A stretch of 64,000 nucleotides of DNA from positions 62,001-126,000 of the forward strand of contig CALKMA010000002.1 in NCBI GenBank assembly GCA_937993755.1. Reading direction: 5' to 3'. How positions within the stretch are numbered: the first letter of the stretch is position 1; the number at the start of each line of letters is the position of its first letter. Under the pieces are notes generated by a model. The model did no database searches and was not told where the DNA came from. It was given only the letters and a program-made list of their open reading frames with translations. This document shows, in pieces, positions 1 through 9,398 of this stretch. Source of the stretch: HGM13233 sp900762805. GTDB taxonomy: Bacteria > Bacillota > Clostridia > Oscillospirales > Ruminococcaceae. Position numbers and translations under genes: made by a program.

Positions 1-273
1 CAGCTCGTCGAACGAAAAGGCGTCCTGAAGGCTTTCCATTTTGACGGCGTGGTGTACCTTGGCAAAAGCCGACGCTCCGGCTCCGCCGACATTTTTGGTG
101 GGAGAATCGGCATGAGCCAGCTCCGGGTGCGCCGCCTCAAGCTCCTCCAGCTCGCGCAGCAGCCTGTCATAGTCGCTGTCCTCGATCTCCGGGTCGTCGA
201 GGACATAATAGCGCCATGCATGGTACTTGAGCTTTTCCGTCAATTGATCGATCTTCTGCTTGATATCGTTCAT
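1..273 (-). CDS. ligA: NAD-dependent DNA ligase, N-terminal fragment (runs off window start)
   Basis: Only the first 91 codons are present; the rest lies before base 1. LigA seals nicks in duplex DNA during replication and repair using NAD+. The visible part is the N-terminal Ia region: residues 22-35 carry the YYVLDDPEI-x3-DYD signature that binds the NMN half of NAD+, followed by LLRELEELEAAHPEL (38-52), DSPT (56-59) and the start of the adenylation domain. The start overlaps the stop of the upstream yunB gene as ATGA, so the two are translationally coupled. An AGGA sequence lies just upstream. The identification is firm even though the catalytic lysine is outside the window. Confidence 0.93.
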   Translation of the reverse strand, partial: MNDIKQKIDQLTEKLKYHAWRYYVLDDPEIEDSDYDRLLRELEELEAAHPELAHADSPTKNVGGAGASAFAKVHHAVKMESLQDAFSFDEL

Positions 274-890
274 GTTAATCCTGCAAACATCTCCGGCACA
301 ACGCCCACAATAACCGTTTCGGCCACGCAGACTGTCACCGTGACATCCGTCGAGACCGAATACGGCGTGAGCAGCGCCGTGAGACTGACCTTAAAGTGAA
401 ATAGTATTTGATGCCTTGTCTGATTGATGCCGGCACTGTCAAAGACGTTCTCCATCGTAACCGTAGTATAGGAGGATGGGATCATCTTCATGCTGACCTT
501 GGGTCCCCGACCCGACAGCCATTCCCAGCCCGTCACAGTACCGATGGGGATGCCGATGGTGGAGGACGGCAGTGCCGAAAGCGCCCTGTTGACAGCCTCG
601 GTCATCTGCGCGCGCAGCCGGTTGACAGCGGCTGCCTGTGAGCGCAGGGCACAGATACGGCCGGAAGCATCGTAGACCAGCTCGACCAGCGCCTCATAGC
701 CGCTGAGCTGCCCGATGGAATCAGCCACTGCCTGATTGACGGCAAGATTGCACATAATGCTGGCCTGGCTCATCATCAGCGCTTCGGCAAAGGGACGGAC
801 GGCGGCCGTGGAATAGAGCAGCAGCGCTGCCAGCAGCACCAACGCCAGCAGCGGCAGCAGCCACCGGCGGGCAGACCTTCTTCTTTTCAT
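270..890 (-). CDS. yunB: Sporulation protein YunB
   Basis: The 206-residue protein has an Arg-rich N-terminus, one membrane segment at about residues 9-30 and a soluble extracytoplasmic remainder. Length, the single anchor and the IGIPIGT and LTALLTPYSVSTDVTV stretches match the YunB family, which in Bacillus is a sigma-E-dependent sporulation gene of unclear biochemical role. A GAGGGG ribosome site precedes the ATG at 890. It lies 53 bp after pfkA on the same strand and overlaps ligA by four bases, so it may share transcripts with both. Family assignment is by recognition of the pattern; no function beyond sporulation is claimed. Confidence 0.8.
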   Translation of the reverse strand: MKRRRSARRWLLPLLALVLLAALLLYSTAAVRPFAEALMMSQASIMCNLAVNQAVADSIGQLSGYEALVELVYDASGRICALRSQAAAVNRLRAQMTEAVNRALSALPSSTIGIPIGTVTGWEWLSGRGPKVSMKMIPSSYTTVTMENVFDSAGINQTRHQILFHFKVSLTALLTPYSVSTDVTVTVCVAETVIVGVVPEMFAGLT

Positions 891-943
891 ACATTTCCCC
901 TCTCACACCAGTGTATGGGAGGGGATGCGTATATGTTCCGATT

Positions 944-1921
944 TTAGAGTGAGATGGCGTTGGAGACGTCAATGAGCGTCATGTCAATGGTCTTGGTCAT
1001 CTGCAGCGCCTCCTCGATGTCAATGTCAACTATCTTTTCGTTGTGGATGGCCACGATGCGGTTGGTGATGCCGCGCGAGAGGATATCAACGGCATGGAAG
1101 CCCATGCGGCTGGCCAGCACGCGGTCGCGCAGCGTCGGCGTACCGCCGCGCTGCACATGGCCAAGAATGGTGGCGCGCGTTTCAACGCCCGAAATGCGCT
1201 GGATCTCCTTGGCGATACCCGCGATATCGCCGCAGCCCTCAGCGACGACAATGATGAAGTGCTTCTTGCCCGAACGCTGGGTGGCAAACATCTTGGAAAC
1301 GACGTCGCGCTCGATATCAAAGGGGATCTCCGGCACCAGCGTTGTCAGCGCACCGCAGGCAAGACCGGTATTGAGCGCCAGGAAACCGGCATGGCGGCCC
1401 ATGACCTCCACGACGCTGCAGCGGTCGTGCGACTGCGCCGTATCACGCAGCTTATCGACCATATCCACAACCGTGTTCATAGCGGTGTCGTACCCGATGG
1501 TTTCATCGGTGCAGCCGATATCATTGTCGATCGTGCCGGGCAGGCCGACGCAGGGAACGCCCACCTTGGACAGCGCCAGCGCGCCGCGGTAGCTGCCGTC
1601 GCCCCCGATGACGACAACGGCGTCAATGCCATTCTCCTCGCAGGTCTTTTTGGCCTTCAGCTGGCCGGACAGATGCATAAATTCCTCGCAGCGCGAGGTG
1701 TGCAGGATGGTGCCGCCGCGCTGGATGATCTCGGAAACGCTGCGGACGTTCATGGGAAAGGTGTCGTCATTGATCAGGCCGGTATAGCCATGCCGGACGC
1801 CGATGACATCAATGTCTCTGGAAATAGCGGTTCGTACAACGGCACGGATGGCCGCATTCATACCCGGCGAGTCCCCCCCGCTGGTCAGTACTGCAATGGT
1901 CTTGATTTGTTTGTTTTCCAT
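944..1921 (-). CDS. pfkA: ATP-dependent 6-phosphofructokinase
   Basis: This 325-residue cytosolic enzyme phosphorylates fructose 6-phosphate with ATP, the committed step of glycolysis. GGDSPGMNA near residue 15 is the ATP loop, and GTIDND is the catalytic loop with the base Asp. EVMGRHAG, the effector/substrate Arg residues and HVQRGG follow in the usual order, and the length is normal for the bacterial tetrameric enzyme. The start is taken at the ATG at 1921 because AAAGGAGC lies 6-8 bases before it; an in-frame upstream Met at 1960 falls inside the -10 region and has no ribosome site. A promoter with an overlapping palindrome precedes the gene. Confidence 0.96.
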   Translation of the reverse strand: MENKQIKTIAVLTSGGDSPGMNAAIRAVVRTAISRDIDVIGVRHGYTGLINDDTFPMNVRSVSEIIQRGGTILHTSRCEEFMHLSGQLKAKKTCEENGIDAVVVIGGDGSYRGALALSKVGVPCVGLPGTIDNDIGCTDETIGYDTAMNTVVDMVDKLRDTAQSHDRCSVVEVMGRHAGFLALNTGLACGALTTLVPEIPFDIERDVVSKMFATQRSGKKHFIIVVAEGCGDIAGIAKEIQRISGVETRATILGHVQRGGTPTLRDRVLASRMGFHAVDILSRGITNRIVAIHNEKIVDIDIEEALQMTKTIDMTLIDVSNAISL

Positions 1922-1949
1922 ACTTTGCTCCTTTTGGCTCCTTTGTGTC

Positions 1950-1986
1950 AATGATATCATTATAGCGTATTCGGAAACAGTTTCAA
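1950..1986 (-). promoter_or_regulatory. pfkA promoter with palindrome over the -10/start region
   Basis: Read on the minus strand there is TTGAAA (1986-1981), a 16-bp spacer and TATAAT (1964-1959). A perfect 12-bp palindrome, AATGATATCATT, occupies 1950-1961 and so overlaps the -10 element and the expected start site. The position suits a repressor operator, but no regulator is identified. Confidence 0.65.
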
Positions 1987-2370
1987 CGAGGTCTGTGAAA
2001 TTTTACATAATGCCCTGCCGCTTCTGCAGAGCAAATGAGATCAAAAGCTTGACTTTCAGCCCTGCTGTGCGCCGGAAACCCACCGGCTTTATCTTGTTGT
2101 CTCCTTGAACGGGTCGGCGGTCAGAAGGGACAGGCTTGTCAGCCTTACAGGCAGGCCAGGGGCGCATCAGACAAGGGCAACCGCCCCGGTTCTTTGCCTG
2201 AAGCGGGGCATAGCTGTGCCCGGCCGCTCCTGTATGCAAGCGCATTGCGATCAGCCCATGCACACCGACTCTTCAGGTGCTTTTCTGCTCCGCTGCTACC
2301 TTACCGCGCATGGGAAACGTCATATATGTGCAGACGGCCCTCGCAAGCACGAGGCTCTGCCCGCGCCGGT
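1987..2370. other. Intergenic region between dnaE end and pfkA promoter
   Basis: The stretch holds no open frame with a ribosome site and no recognisable RNA. It must contain the dnaE transcript end, but only weak hairpins are visible, without a clear U tract. Confidence 0.4.
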
Positions 2371-5300
2371 CTATTTGAGCTTGACCCCATCCTTGCCCAG
2401 CAGACCGGTCAGCTCCTCCATCAGCTTCGGGCAGGTGTTGGCAAACAGCCGGCGCGGTACGCGCAACTGCTTGCGGGTATCGGCAAAAAACAGAATGACC
2501 GGTGTGTCCCCGTCAAAAATCTCAAGCAGCGCCGTGATGCGGGCAAACAGCGGGTCACTCTGCGAGGGGAGCCTCAGGTAAAGCGTTTTGGGACGGTCAG
2601 CCGGCCTGTCGGCGCGGGCCGCCTCCTCCACCCGACTCACGGCATTGCATATGAGGCGCGGCGGCTCCTCCTCACGGAAAGAAATCCGCACGTTGACTCT
2701 GACAACAGCGTTGGCCTTGAGCAGCGGCGAGTATCGGTCGAGAACTGAGGAAAACACCAGCATCTCGGCCGTGCCTGAAAGATCCTCGATAACGACAGCC
2801 GCCATCGAATCGTTGTTTTTTGTGACACGGAAGCGCACCGAAGTGATCGAGCAGATGAGATCGACATTGCGGTTGTCGAGACGGTCGCGGTTGTCCTCAT
2901 CGGCAATGGCGCGCAGGTTGCAGCTCTGCGCCGCAAAGGCCTTGCGGTATTTCAAAAGCGGGTGGCCGCTCAGATACTGCCCCGTTACCTCTTTTTCAAA
3001 GGAGAGCAGCTCTTCAAGAGGATACTCCTCCATCGCAGGGATAGGCGCTTCGTGCGAAACGCTGCCGGCCAGCTCGAAAAGGCTGATCTGCCCGGCGGCA
3101 TTGCTGCGCTTGTCCTCCTGCACCGATTTCAGGATGTCCTTGAGCGAGGTTACCAGCGCCCGGCGGGAATGGCCGAATTCATCAAAGGCGCCCGCCTTGA
3201 TCAGGTTTTCCATGGCTCTGGCGTTGATCTCGCCGCTGGTGCGTTCGCAGAAATCCAGGAACGAGCGGAAAGCGCCGCCGCGTGTGCGCTCGGCCACGAT
3301 CGTCTGGATCAGCTGCCGTCCGGCGTTCTTGACTGCCGAAAGACTGAAGGCGATCTTGCCCTCGTCTGTGGCGATAAAGCGGTCGCTCCCGATATTGATC
3401 GAGGGCGGAAGAATGTCAATGGAGAGCCGCTGGCACTCGGCGATATACTCCATGACCTTGTCGGTATTTTCCAGTACGCTGGTCAGCAGCGCCGCCATGA
3501 ATTCAGCGGGATGGTGCTTCTTGAGATAGGCCGTTTCATAGGCCACCAGCGCATAGGGCACGGCGTGCGATTTATTGAAGGCATAGGAGGCAAAGGAGGC
3601 CATCTCGCTGTATATTTCGCGGGCGGTAGCTTCGGGGATATTATTCCTGCGGCAGCCGTCAATAAAATTTTTGCCCTCACGCTCCATGACGTCGTGCTTC
3701 TTTTTGGCCATGGCGCGGCGTACAATATCGGCCTGCCCATAGCTGAAGCCGGCCAGCTCACGGAAGATCTGCATGACCTGCTCCTGGTAGACGATGCAGC
3801 CGTTGGTAACTGAAAGGATGGGCTTGAGCAGCGGATGCTTGTATCTGATGCCGGCCGGATTGTGCCGGTTGGCGATATAGGTCGGGATGGAATCCATGGG
3901 GCCGGGGCGGTAGAGCGAAATGACGGCTGTCAGATCCTCTATCGACGTGGGGTGCAGACCCGTCAGCACCTGCCGCATCCCGCCGCTCTCCAGCTGGAAC
4001 ACGCCGATGGTATCCCCATCGGACAGCATATCGAATACCGCACTGTCGGCAGTATCGATGGCCTTAATGAAAAAATCGGGCTGTTTCTTTCGGATGGCCT
4101 TTTCTGCGTCGTCGATGACCGTGAGCGTGCGCAGGCCAAGAAAGTCGATCTTGAGAAGCCCCAGCTCCTCCAGCGTTGTCATGGTGTACTGCGTCACGAT
4201 CTGATCGTCATTCTTCTGCAGCGGCACATATTCGCAGGCGGCCTCCGGCGTGATTACAACGCCGGCCGCGTGGGTCGAGGCGTGGCGGGGCATCCCTTCA
4301 ATGCGTCTCGACATATCAATGAGCGCCTGCGCCGACGGATCGTTCTGCACCAGATCGCGCAGCTCGTGCGAGACCTCCAGCGCGCGGTCAAGCGTGATGC
4401 CCAGCTCGCGCGGGATGGCCTTGGCGACGGCATCGACCTGCTGGTAGCTCAGCCCCATGACCCGGCCTACGTCGCGCACGGCGGCGCGGGCCTGCATGGT
4501 GCCGAAGGTGATGATCTGCGCTACATGATCGGCCCCGTATTTCTCGGTGACATATTCAATGACCTCCGGCCGGCGCTCGTAGCAGAAGTCGATGTCAAAG
4601 TCGGGCATACTGACGCGCTCCGGGTTGAGAAAGCGCTCAAACAGCAGGTGATAACGCAGCGGATCGACGCCGGTGATGCCCACACAGTAGGCACACAGAC
4701 TGCCGGCGCCGCTGCCGCGGCCGGGGCCGACCGGGATACCCCTGCTGCGGGCATAGTTGATGAAATCGAGCACAATGAGATAATAATCGACATACCCCAT
4801 CCGGTCGATAACGCTTATCTCATATTCCAGCCGCGGTTTGGCCTCCTCAGGCGGGCTGTCGCCATAGCGATTATGCAGACCGTCATAGCACAGGCGGCGG
4901 AAATAGGCCAGATGGTCCTCATTGTCGGGCGTGTCGAAGTGCGGCAGCTTGGTGTGTCCGAAAGAAAAGTCGAAGCTGCACCGGTCGGCAATCAGCCGTG
5001 TATTGGTGACAGCCTCCGGCACTGCCGCAAAAAGATCGGCCATTTCCTCCGTCGAACGGACATAGAAATTATCGGTTTTGAATTCAAGCGTGTCATTGTC
5101 CGAAAGCAGATGCCCCGTCTGGATGCAGATGAGCGTCTTCTGCATGACGGCGTCGCTTTTTTCAATATAGTGGCAGTCGTTGGTGGCGGTCAGGGGTATA
5201 TCAAGCTCGCGGGCCAGCCGGATGAGCAACGGCAGGATCTGTATCTGCTCATCGATCCCATGGTTCTGCAGCTCGATATAGTAGTTGCCTTCGCCGAAAA

Positions 5301-5802
5301 GCGTTTTATAATAAAGCGCGACCTCCTTGGCCTGCTCGTAGTTGCCGTTGAGTAGCTCACGGGGAAGCTCCCCCGCCAGACAGGCTGAAAGGGCAATAAG
5401 ACCCTCGTGGTACTGCTCCAGCAGCTGGCGGTCAACTCGCGGTCGATTATAAAAGCCGTCGATGTAGGAATAGCTGACAAGCTTGATCAGATTGCGGTAG
5501 CCGGTTTCATTCCTGCACAGCAGGATCAGGTGGTAGGGTGAGGAATCAAGCTTATGCACCTTGTCGAACCGCGTGCGCGGCGCGACATAGACCTCGCAGC
5601 CGATGATGGGCTTGATGCCGGCCTTTTTGGCGGCGCGGTAAAAGTCGATACAGCCGTACATGACGCCGTGGTCAGTGATGGCAACAGCCGTCTGGCCCAG
5701 CTTTTTGACATGCTCCATCAGCCTGTCGATGCGGCAGGCACCGTCGAGCAGGCTGTACTCGGTGTGGAGATGCAGATGTACAAAGCTGTCTCTTGCGATC
5801 AT
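2371..5802 (-). CDS. dnaE: DNA polymerase III subunit alpha (DnaE)
   Basis: The 1143-residue protein is a replicative DNA polymerase of the C family. The order is PHP domain (HLHTEYSLLDG at about 10-20, ITDHGVMYG next), then the polymerase core with GPGRGSGAGS and the catalytic PDFDIDFCYERR aspartates, the YNKSH-like FNKSHAVPYA stretch, a helix-hairpin-helix/tandem region and a C-terminal OB-fold. Length fits DnaE1/DnaE3 rather than PolC, which would carry an inserted exonuclease. In Firmicutes DnaE typically extends RNA primers beside PolC. It starts inside the end of whiA (four-base ATGA overlap) and is the last gene of the hprK operon. Confidence 0.96.
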   Translation of the reverse strand: MIARDSFVHLHLHTEYSLLDGACRIDRLMEHVKKLGQTAVAITDHGVMYGCIDFYRAAKKAGIKPIIGCEVYVAPRTRFDKVHKLDSSPYHLILLCRNETGYRNLIKLVSYSYIDGFYNRPRVDRQLLEQYHEGLIALSACLAGELPRELLNGNYEQAKEVALYYKTLFGEGNYYIELQNHGIDEQIQILPLLIRLARELDIPLTATNDCHYIEKSDAVMQKTLICIQTGHLLSDNDTLEFKTDNFYVRSTEEMADLFAAVPEAVTNTRLIADRCSFDFSFGHTKLPHFDTPDNEDHLAYFRRLCYDGLHNRYGDSPPEEAKPRLEYEISVIDRMGYVDYYLIVLDFINYARSRGIPVGPGRGSGAGSLCAYCVGITGVDPLRYHLLFERFLNPERVSMPDFDIDFCYERRPEVIEYVTEKYGADHVAQIITFGTMQARAAVRDVGRVMGLSYQQVDAVAKAIPRELGITLDRALEVSHELRDLVQNDPSAQALIDMSRRIEGMPRHASTHAAGVVITPEAACEYVPLQKNDDQIVTQYTMTTLEELGLLKIDFLGLRTLTVIDDAEKAIRKKQPDFFIKAIDTADSAVFDMLSDGDTIGVFQLESGGMRQVLTGLHPTSIEDLTAVISLYRPGPMDSIPTYIANRHNPAGIRYKHPLLKPILSVTNGCIVYQEQVMQIFRELAGFSYGQADIVRRAMAKKKHDVMEREGKNFIDGCRRNNIPEATAREIYSEMASFASYAFNKSHAVPYALVAYETAYLKKHHPAEFMAALLTSVLENTDKVMEYIAECQRLSIDILPPSINIGSDRFIATDEGKIAFSLSAVKNAGRQLIQTIVAERTRGGAFRSFLDFCERTSGEINARAMENLIKAGAFDEFGHSRRALVTSLKDILKSVQEDKRSNAAGQISLFELAGSVSHEAPIPAMEEYPLEELLSFEKEVTGQYLSGHPLLKYRKAFAAQSCNLRAIADEDNRDRLDNRNVDLICSITSVRFRVTKNNDSMAAVVIEDLSGTAEMLVFSSVLDRYSPLLKANAVVRVNVRISFREEEPPRLICNAVSRVEEAARADRPADRPKTLYLRLPSQSDPLFARITALLEIFDGDTPVILFFADTRKQLRVPRRLFANTCPKLMEELTGLLGKDGVKLK

Positions 5803-6707
5803 GTGCGGTCGCTCCTCAGATTTTCGGCCATGGCTTTGATTTTGCTCAGGCGGTAGTTGACGGCAGATTTTGCAAGCGCCGGCTGAAAAAGCTCGCCCAG
5901 CTCGGCCAGCGACAGTTCGGGGTTTTCCAGACGGGCATCGGCCACGGCGCGTATATTGTCGCTCAGCGTCTCAAAGGCGCCGCACTCCTTGAGATACAGG
6001 ATAGCGGCGCAGTCGGCGGCCGCCGCTTCAACCGTCTTATCGATGTTGGCGCTCTCGCAGTTGGCGCGCCGATTGACGCTGTTGCGGATCTCCTTGACGA
6101 TCTTGGTGTTCATCAGCTCCAGCGTGCGCTCAACGGCACCCATGGTAGCGAGCAGATCCTCGATCCTTGAGCTGTCCTTGAAATAGACGATTTTGGAATA
6201 GCCGCGCTCGGCGACCTTGGGCGCAAAGTGGTGCTCCTCCAGCAGCCTGCAGAAATCCGACAGGAAGGTCGATTTATGTGTGGAGAATTCCAAATGATAG
6301 TTGATGGACGGATCCGTCATGGTGCCGCCTGCCAGAAAAGTGCCTGCCAGAAACGCACCAAAGCACTCGTCGCAGTAAAAATTATCGCGGTTGAGGCGAA
6401 GGTTCATCTCGGTGCCGGAGTAGCCGTACTCAAAGAGGAGCTGCTCGTTGGCCTCGCGGTTGCTGACAGTAAGCGATCCACCGCGGGTATAGTCGGTCGC
6501 TGCCAAATGGCAGGAGTCAAAGCCGCACCAGGAGAGCGCATCGCGGAAATGGTCAAGCAGAAAGCTGTATTCCGAGGTGAACACCGTCCGATAGCGGGTA
6601 AACTCCTTGGCAAAGCAGAGCATCCCGTAAAGATGCGCCGTCTGACAGCAGGTGCGCTCGTACCGTATGCCGCAAAGCTCACGCTTGACAGATTCTGAAA
6701 AGGTCAT
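5799..6707 (-). CDS. whiA: DNA-binding protein WhiA
   Basis: The 302-residue protein has the WhiA layout: an N-terminal and central LAGLIDADG-type fold (with CGFDS, CDECFGAFLAGTFLAGG and HLEF stretches) and a C-terminal helix-turn-helix (SLAELGELF-x4-AKSAVNYRLSKI). WhiA links metabolism to cell division and chromosome segregation in Firmicutes and to sporulation in Streptomyces; the endonuclease residues are not needed. It overlaps rapZ upstream and dnaE downstream by four bases each. The gene usually found between rapZ and whiA (yvcK/glmR) is absent here. Confidence 0.94.
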   Translation of the reverse strand: MTFSESVKRELCGIRYERTCCQTAHLYGMLCFAKEFTRYRTVFTSEYSFLLDHFRDALSWCGFDSCHLAATDYTRGGSLTVSNREANEQLLFEYGYSGTEMNLRLNRDNFYCDECFGAFLAGTFLAGGTMTDPSINYHLEFSTHKSTFLSDFCRLLEEHHFAPKVAERGYSKIVYFKDSSRIEDLLATMGAVERTLELMNTKIVKEIRNSVNRRANCESANIDKTVEAAAADCAAILYLKECGAFETLSDNIRAVADARLENPELSLAELGELFQPALAKSAVNYRLSKIKAMAENLRSDRT

Positions 6708-7564
6708 TTTGATTTGGAGATATCGCGGTGGACGGCAATGGCGTCATAACCGGCCGCAGCGGCAAAGCTGCGGATCCTTTCTGCAAAGTAAACGCTGCGG
6801 TGCTGGCCGCCGGTGCAGCCAACCGACACGATCAGCTCATTTTTGCCCTCGGCACGGTAAAGCGGCAGAGCAAAGACAAGAAAATCATTGTAGCGCCGCA
6901 GCAATTCAAGCGAATCAGGCGAGCCCTCGATGTAATCAATAACGGCCTTGTCCAGCCCCGTCAGCGGCTTGAGCTCATCGACATAAAAGGGATTGTCGAG
7001 ACAGCGGACATCGAGTACGAGATCAGACTCGGACGGCAGGCCGTACTTGAAGCCAAACGACATGACGGTGACCGAAAAGTCCTTCTTCGAGCGGCTGCCC
7101 AGCAGCGCCACGATGCGCTCTCGCAGCTGGGTCGTTTTCAGATAGGTGGTATCCACGACATGGTCGGCAATCTCGCGTATGGGGGACAGCAGCTTGCGCT
7201 CGTCGGCGATCAAGTGCTCCAGCTCCTGATACTCGGCAGTCGCCAACGGATGGCGGCGGCGCGTCTCCTTATAGCGACGGGCCAGCGCTTCATCGGAGCA
7301 GTCGAGGAACAGGATCGTATGAGAAATGCCCTTGGCGTTGAGTTGATCGACACAGTCAAAAAAGCCGCTGAACAGGTTGCCGCCGCGGATATCGGTGACG
7401 ACGGCCACTTTGCTGATCTCCTGCGAGCGGGCGGCCAGCTCGACAAAGGTCGGGATAAGCTCCGGCGGCAGATTGTCGATGCAGTAGTAGCCGATATCCT
7501 CCAGCACATTGGCGGCGCGTGATTTGCCGGCGCCCGACATTCCGGTAAGAATAATTACTTCCAT
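6704..7564 (-). CDS. rapZ: RNase adapter RapZ / YvcJ nucleotide-binding protein
   Basis: The 286-residue protein is a P-loop ATPase/GTPase with Walker A GMSGAGKS at 8-15. It has the family landmarks YYCIDNLPPELIP, DIRGG, FLDCSDEALARRYKETRRRHPL and, in the C-terminal half, FGFKYGLP, DVRCLDNPFY and GCTGGQHRSVY. In Proteobacteria RapZ senses glucosamine 6-phosphate and guides RNase E; in Bacillus YvcJ binds nucleotides and affects competence, so the precise role here is open. It overlaps murB by ten bases and whiA by four. Confidence 0.94.
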   Translation of the reverse strand: MEVIILTGMSGAGKSRAANVLEDIGYYCIDNLPPELIPTFVELAARSQEISKVAVVTDIRGGNLFSGFFDCVDQLNAKGISHTILFLDCSDEALARRYKETRRRHPLATAEYQELEHLIADERKLLSPIREIADHVVDTTYLKTTQLRERIVALLGSRSKKDFSVTVMSFGFKYGLPSESDLVLDVRCLDNPFYVDELKPLTGLDKAVIDYIEGSPDSLELLRRYNDFLVFALPLYRAEGKNELIVSVGCTGGQHRSVYFAERIRSFAAAAGYDAIAVHRDISKSK

Positions 7565-8463
7565 GATGACAAAACCTCTACTTCAGGCTTGAGACAAAAC
7601 CCCGTCTCTCTCTCGACTGTCTCGGAAACATGGGCGATCAGCGCCAGGATATCGGACGTCGTCGCGCCGCCGGTATTGACGATAAAGCCGGCGTGCTTGG
7701 TGCTGACCTCGGCTCCGCCGATGCGCGTACCCTTCAGGCCGCAGCTGTCAATGAGCGCCGAGGCATAGCCGCCGACCGGGCGCTTGAAGGTACTGCCGCA
7801 GCTTGGAAAATTGAGCGGCTGCTTGGCTCTCCGGCTGTCCATATGCTGCTTCATCAATTCTCCGATCTGTGCGGTGTCGCCCGGCGCAAGGGTAAAGACC
7901 GCCGACAAAATAATCAGGCTGCGGTCATCGTGAAAAATCGAATGACGATAGGAAAATCCGGCCTCTTCCGCTGTAATGTCATACACCTTTACACCGTCGA
8001 AAACCTTTACAGAGCGGCAAATTCCCCCGATCTCCCCGCCGTAGGCTCCGGCGTTCATAAAGACGGCTCCGCCGACTGAGCCGGGAATGCCGTAAGCAAA
8101 TTCCGCGCCGGCGAGTGAATGAGTAAGAGCCGCCCTGCAGAGTTCTATGAGCGGTACACCAGCCTCACAGACAAGCGTGTGCGGCGCGATAAATTCGATC
8201 CTTTGAAGCGCCGCTGTTGACAAAACAGCTCCGGCATAGCCCTCGTCGGGGGCCAGCACATTGCTGCCCTTGCCGAGAATGTAATAGGGACAGCCGGCCT
8301 CCTTCAGAAGTGCTGCAGCGCGGCAGAGCGCCTCAGTAGACTGCGGAAGCACGAAGAAGGCCTCGCCGCCGGTGCGGAAGCCGGTATGCTCGGAAAGCAG
8401 CTCTTTTTCGCGGCAGCGGCAGCCGGCATCGGTAAGCTTTTGCGTCAATTGTGCGGGCTTCAT
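7555..8463 (-). CDS. murB: UDP-N-acetylenolpyruvoylglucosamine reductase (MurB)
   Basis: MurB reduces enolpyruvyl-UDP-GlcNAc to UDP-MurNAc with NADPH and bound FAD, completing the second step of peptidoglycan precursor synthesis. The 302-residue protein shows the FAD site (YILGKGSNVLAPDEGYAG at about 60-77, then GIPGSVGGAVFMNAGAYGGE), the catalytic serine in CGSTFKRP, and the C-terminal KPEVEVL with the active Glu. Length and motifs fit the shorter type II MurB of Firmicutes. It overlaps hprK by four bases (ATGA) and rapZ by ten, placing it firmly in this operon. Confidence 0.96.
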   Translation of the reverse strand: MKPAQLTQKLTDAGCRCREKELLSEHTGFRTGGEAFFVLPQSTEALCRAAALLKEAGCPYYILGKGSNVLAPDEGYAGAVLSTAALQRIEFIAPHTLVCEAGVPLIELCRAALTHSLAGAEFAYGIPGSVGGAVFMNAGAYGGEIGGICRSVKVFDGVKVYDITAEEAGFSYRHSIFHDDRSLIILSAVFTLAPGDTAQIGELMKQHMDSRRAKQPLNFPSCGSTFKRPVGGYASALIDSCGLKGTRIGGAEVSTKHAGFIVNTGGATTSDILALIAHVSETVERETGFCLKPEVEVLSSWK

Positions 8464-9380
8464 GGCTCCACCCCCAGATTATCAAACAGCTCCTTGACCG
8501 GGTCATAGCCCAGCTTGAGCTGACGGTTATTCATGGCAGCCACCTCGACGATGACGGCCAGGTTGCGGCCGGGGCATACAGGCACAATCAGCTTGGGGAT
8601 CCTGACACCAAGAACGGAGGTCGTTTCACGTTCGGGCGCGATGACACTGTAATTCTTTCCCTTGACCCACTGCTCCAGCTCGATGACGATATCTACCTGC
8701 TCCGATGATTTGACGGCGCCGGCCCCGAACAGCTTCATGGCGTTGACGATGCCGATGCCTCTTATTTCGATAAAGTGCCGAATATTCTCCGGTGATTTGC
8801 CGACAATTGAGCGGTCGGACACCTTGCGCAGCTCAACGCTGTCATCGGCGATGAGGCGATGTCCGCGCTTGATGAGTTCGAGCGCCGTTTCACTCTTGCC
8901 GACGCCGCTCTCCCCCAGCAGCAGGATGCCCTCGCCATAGACCTCAACCATGACGCCGTGCCGGAAAACACGCGGAGCCAGCTCGGCTGACAGATATGAG
9001 ATGGTCTCCGACATCAGATGCGAGGTCTTTTCAGGCGAGGAAAGCAGCGGCACGTCATATTTCTGAGCTGACGCGATGATTTCGTCTGATATGGCGAGCG
9101 AGCGCGACACGATGACAGTGACCGGGCGGAAGCTGAACAGTGTTTCAATGGCCTTCTCGCGCATGGTTTCATCAAGCGTATCGAGATAACTCATTTCGAC
9201 GCGGCCGAGAATCTGAATGCGGCTGGTATCAAAGTACTGTGTGTAGCCGCTCAGGACCAGCGCCGGTCGGTTGACCTCGGAGGAGGTCAGCAGGATTTTT
9301 TCCGGCTCTCGCGGCAAATAGACCGGCCTGAGGTCCAGTTCCTTAACAAGTTTGCTCAGCGGCACCGAATAATCAGCCAT
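8460..9380 (-). CDS. hprK: HPr kinase/phosphorylase
   Basis: HprK phosphorylates and dephosphorylates Ser46 of HPr, the master signal of carbon catabolite repression in Firmicutes. The 306-residue protein has the N-terminal receptor-like domain, Walker A GESGVGKS at about 156-163, the catalytic ADD at about 178-180, and the family signature EIRGIGIVNAMKLFG at about 205. The start at 9380 is chosen because GGGAGG lies six bases upstream; the longer in-frame start at 9416 lies inside the promoter. It is the first gene of the hprK-murB-rapZ-whiA-dnaE operon. Confidence 0.95.
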   Translation of the reverse strand: MADYSVPLSKLVKELDLRPVYLPREPEKILLTSSEVNRPALVLSGYTQYFDTSRIQILGRVEMSYLDTLDETMREKAIETLFSFRPVTVIVSRSLAISDEIIASAQKYDVPLLSSPEKTSHLMSETISYLSAELAPRVFRHGVMVEVYGEGILLLGESGVGKSETALELIKRGHRLIADDSVELRKVSDRSIVGKSPENIRHFIEIRGIGIVNAMKLFGAGAVKSSEQVDIVIELEQWVKGKNYSVIAPERETTSVLGVRIPKLIVPVCPGRNLAVIVEVAAMNNRQLKLGYDPVKELFDNLGVEP

Positions 9381-9398
9381 AGCCTGCCTCCCAAGTAC

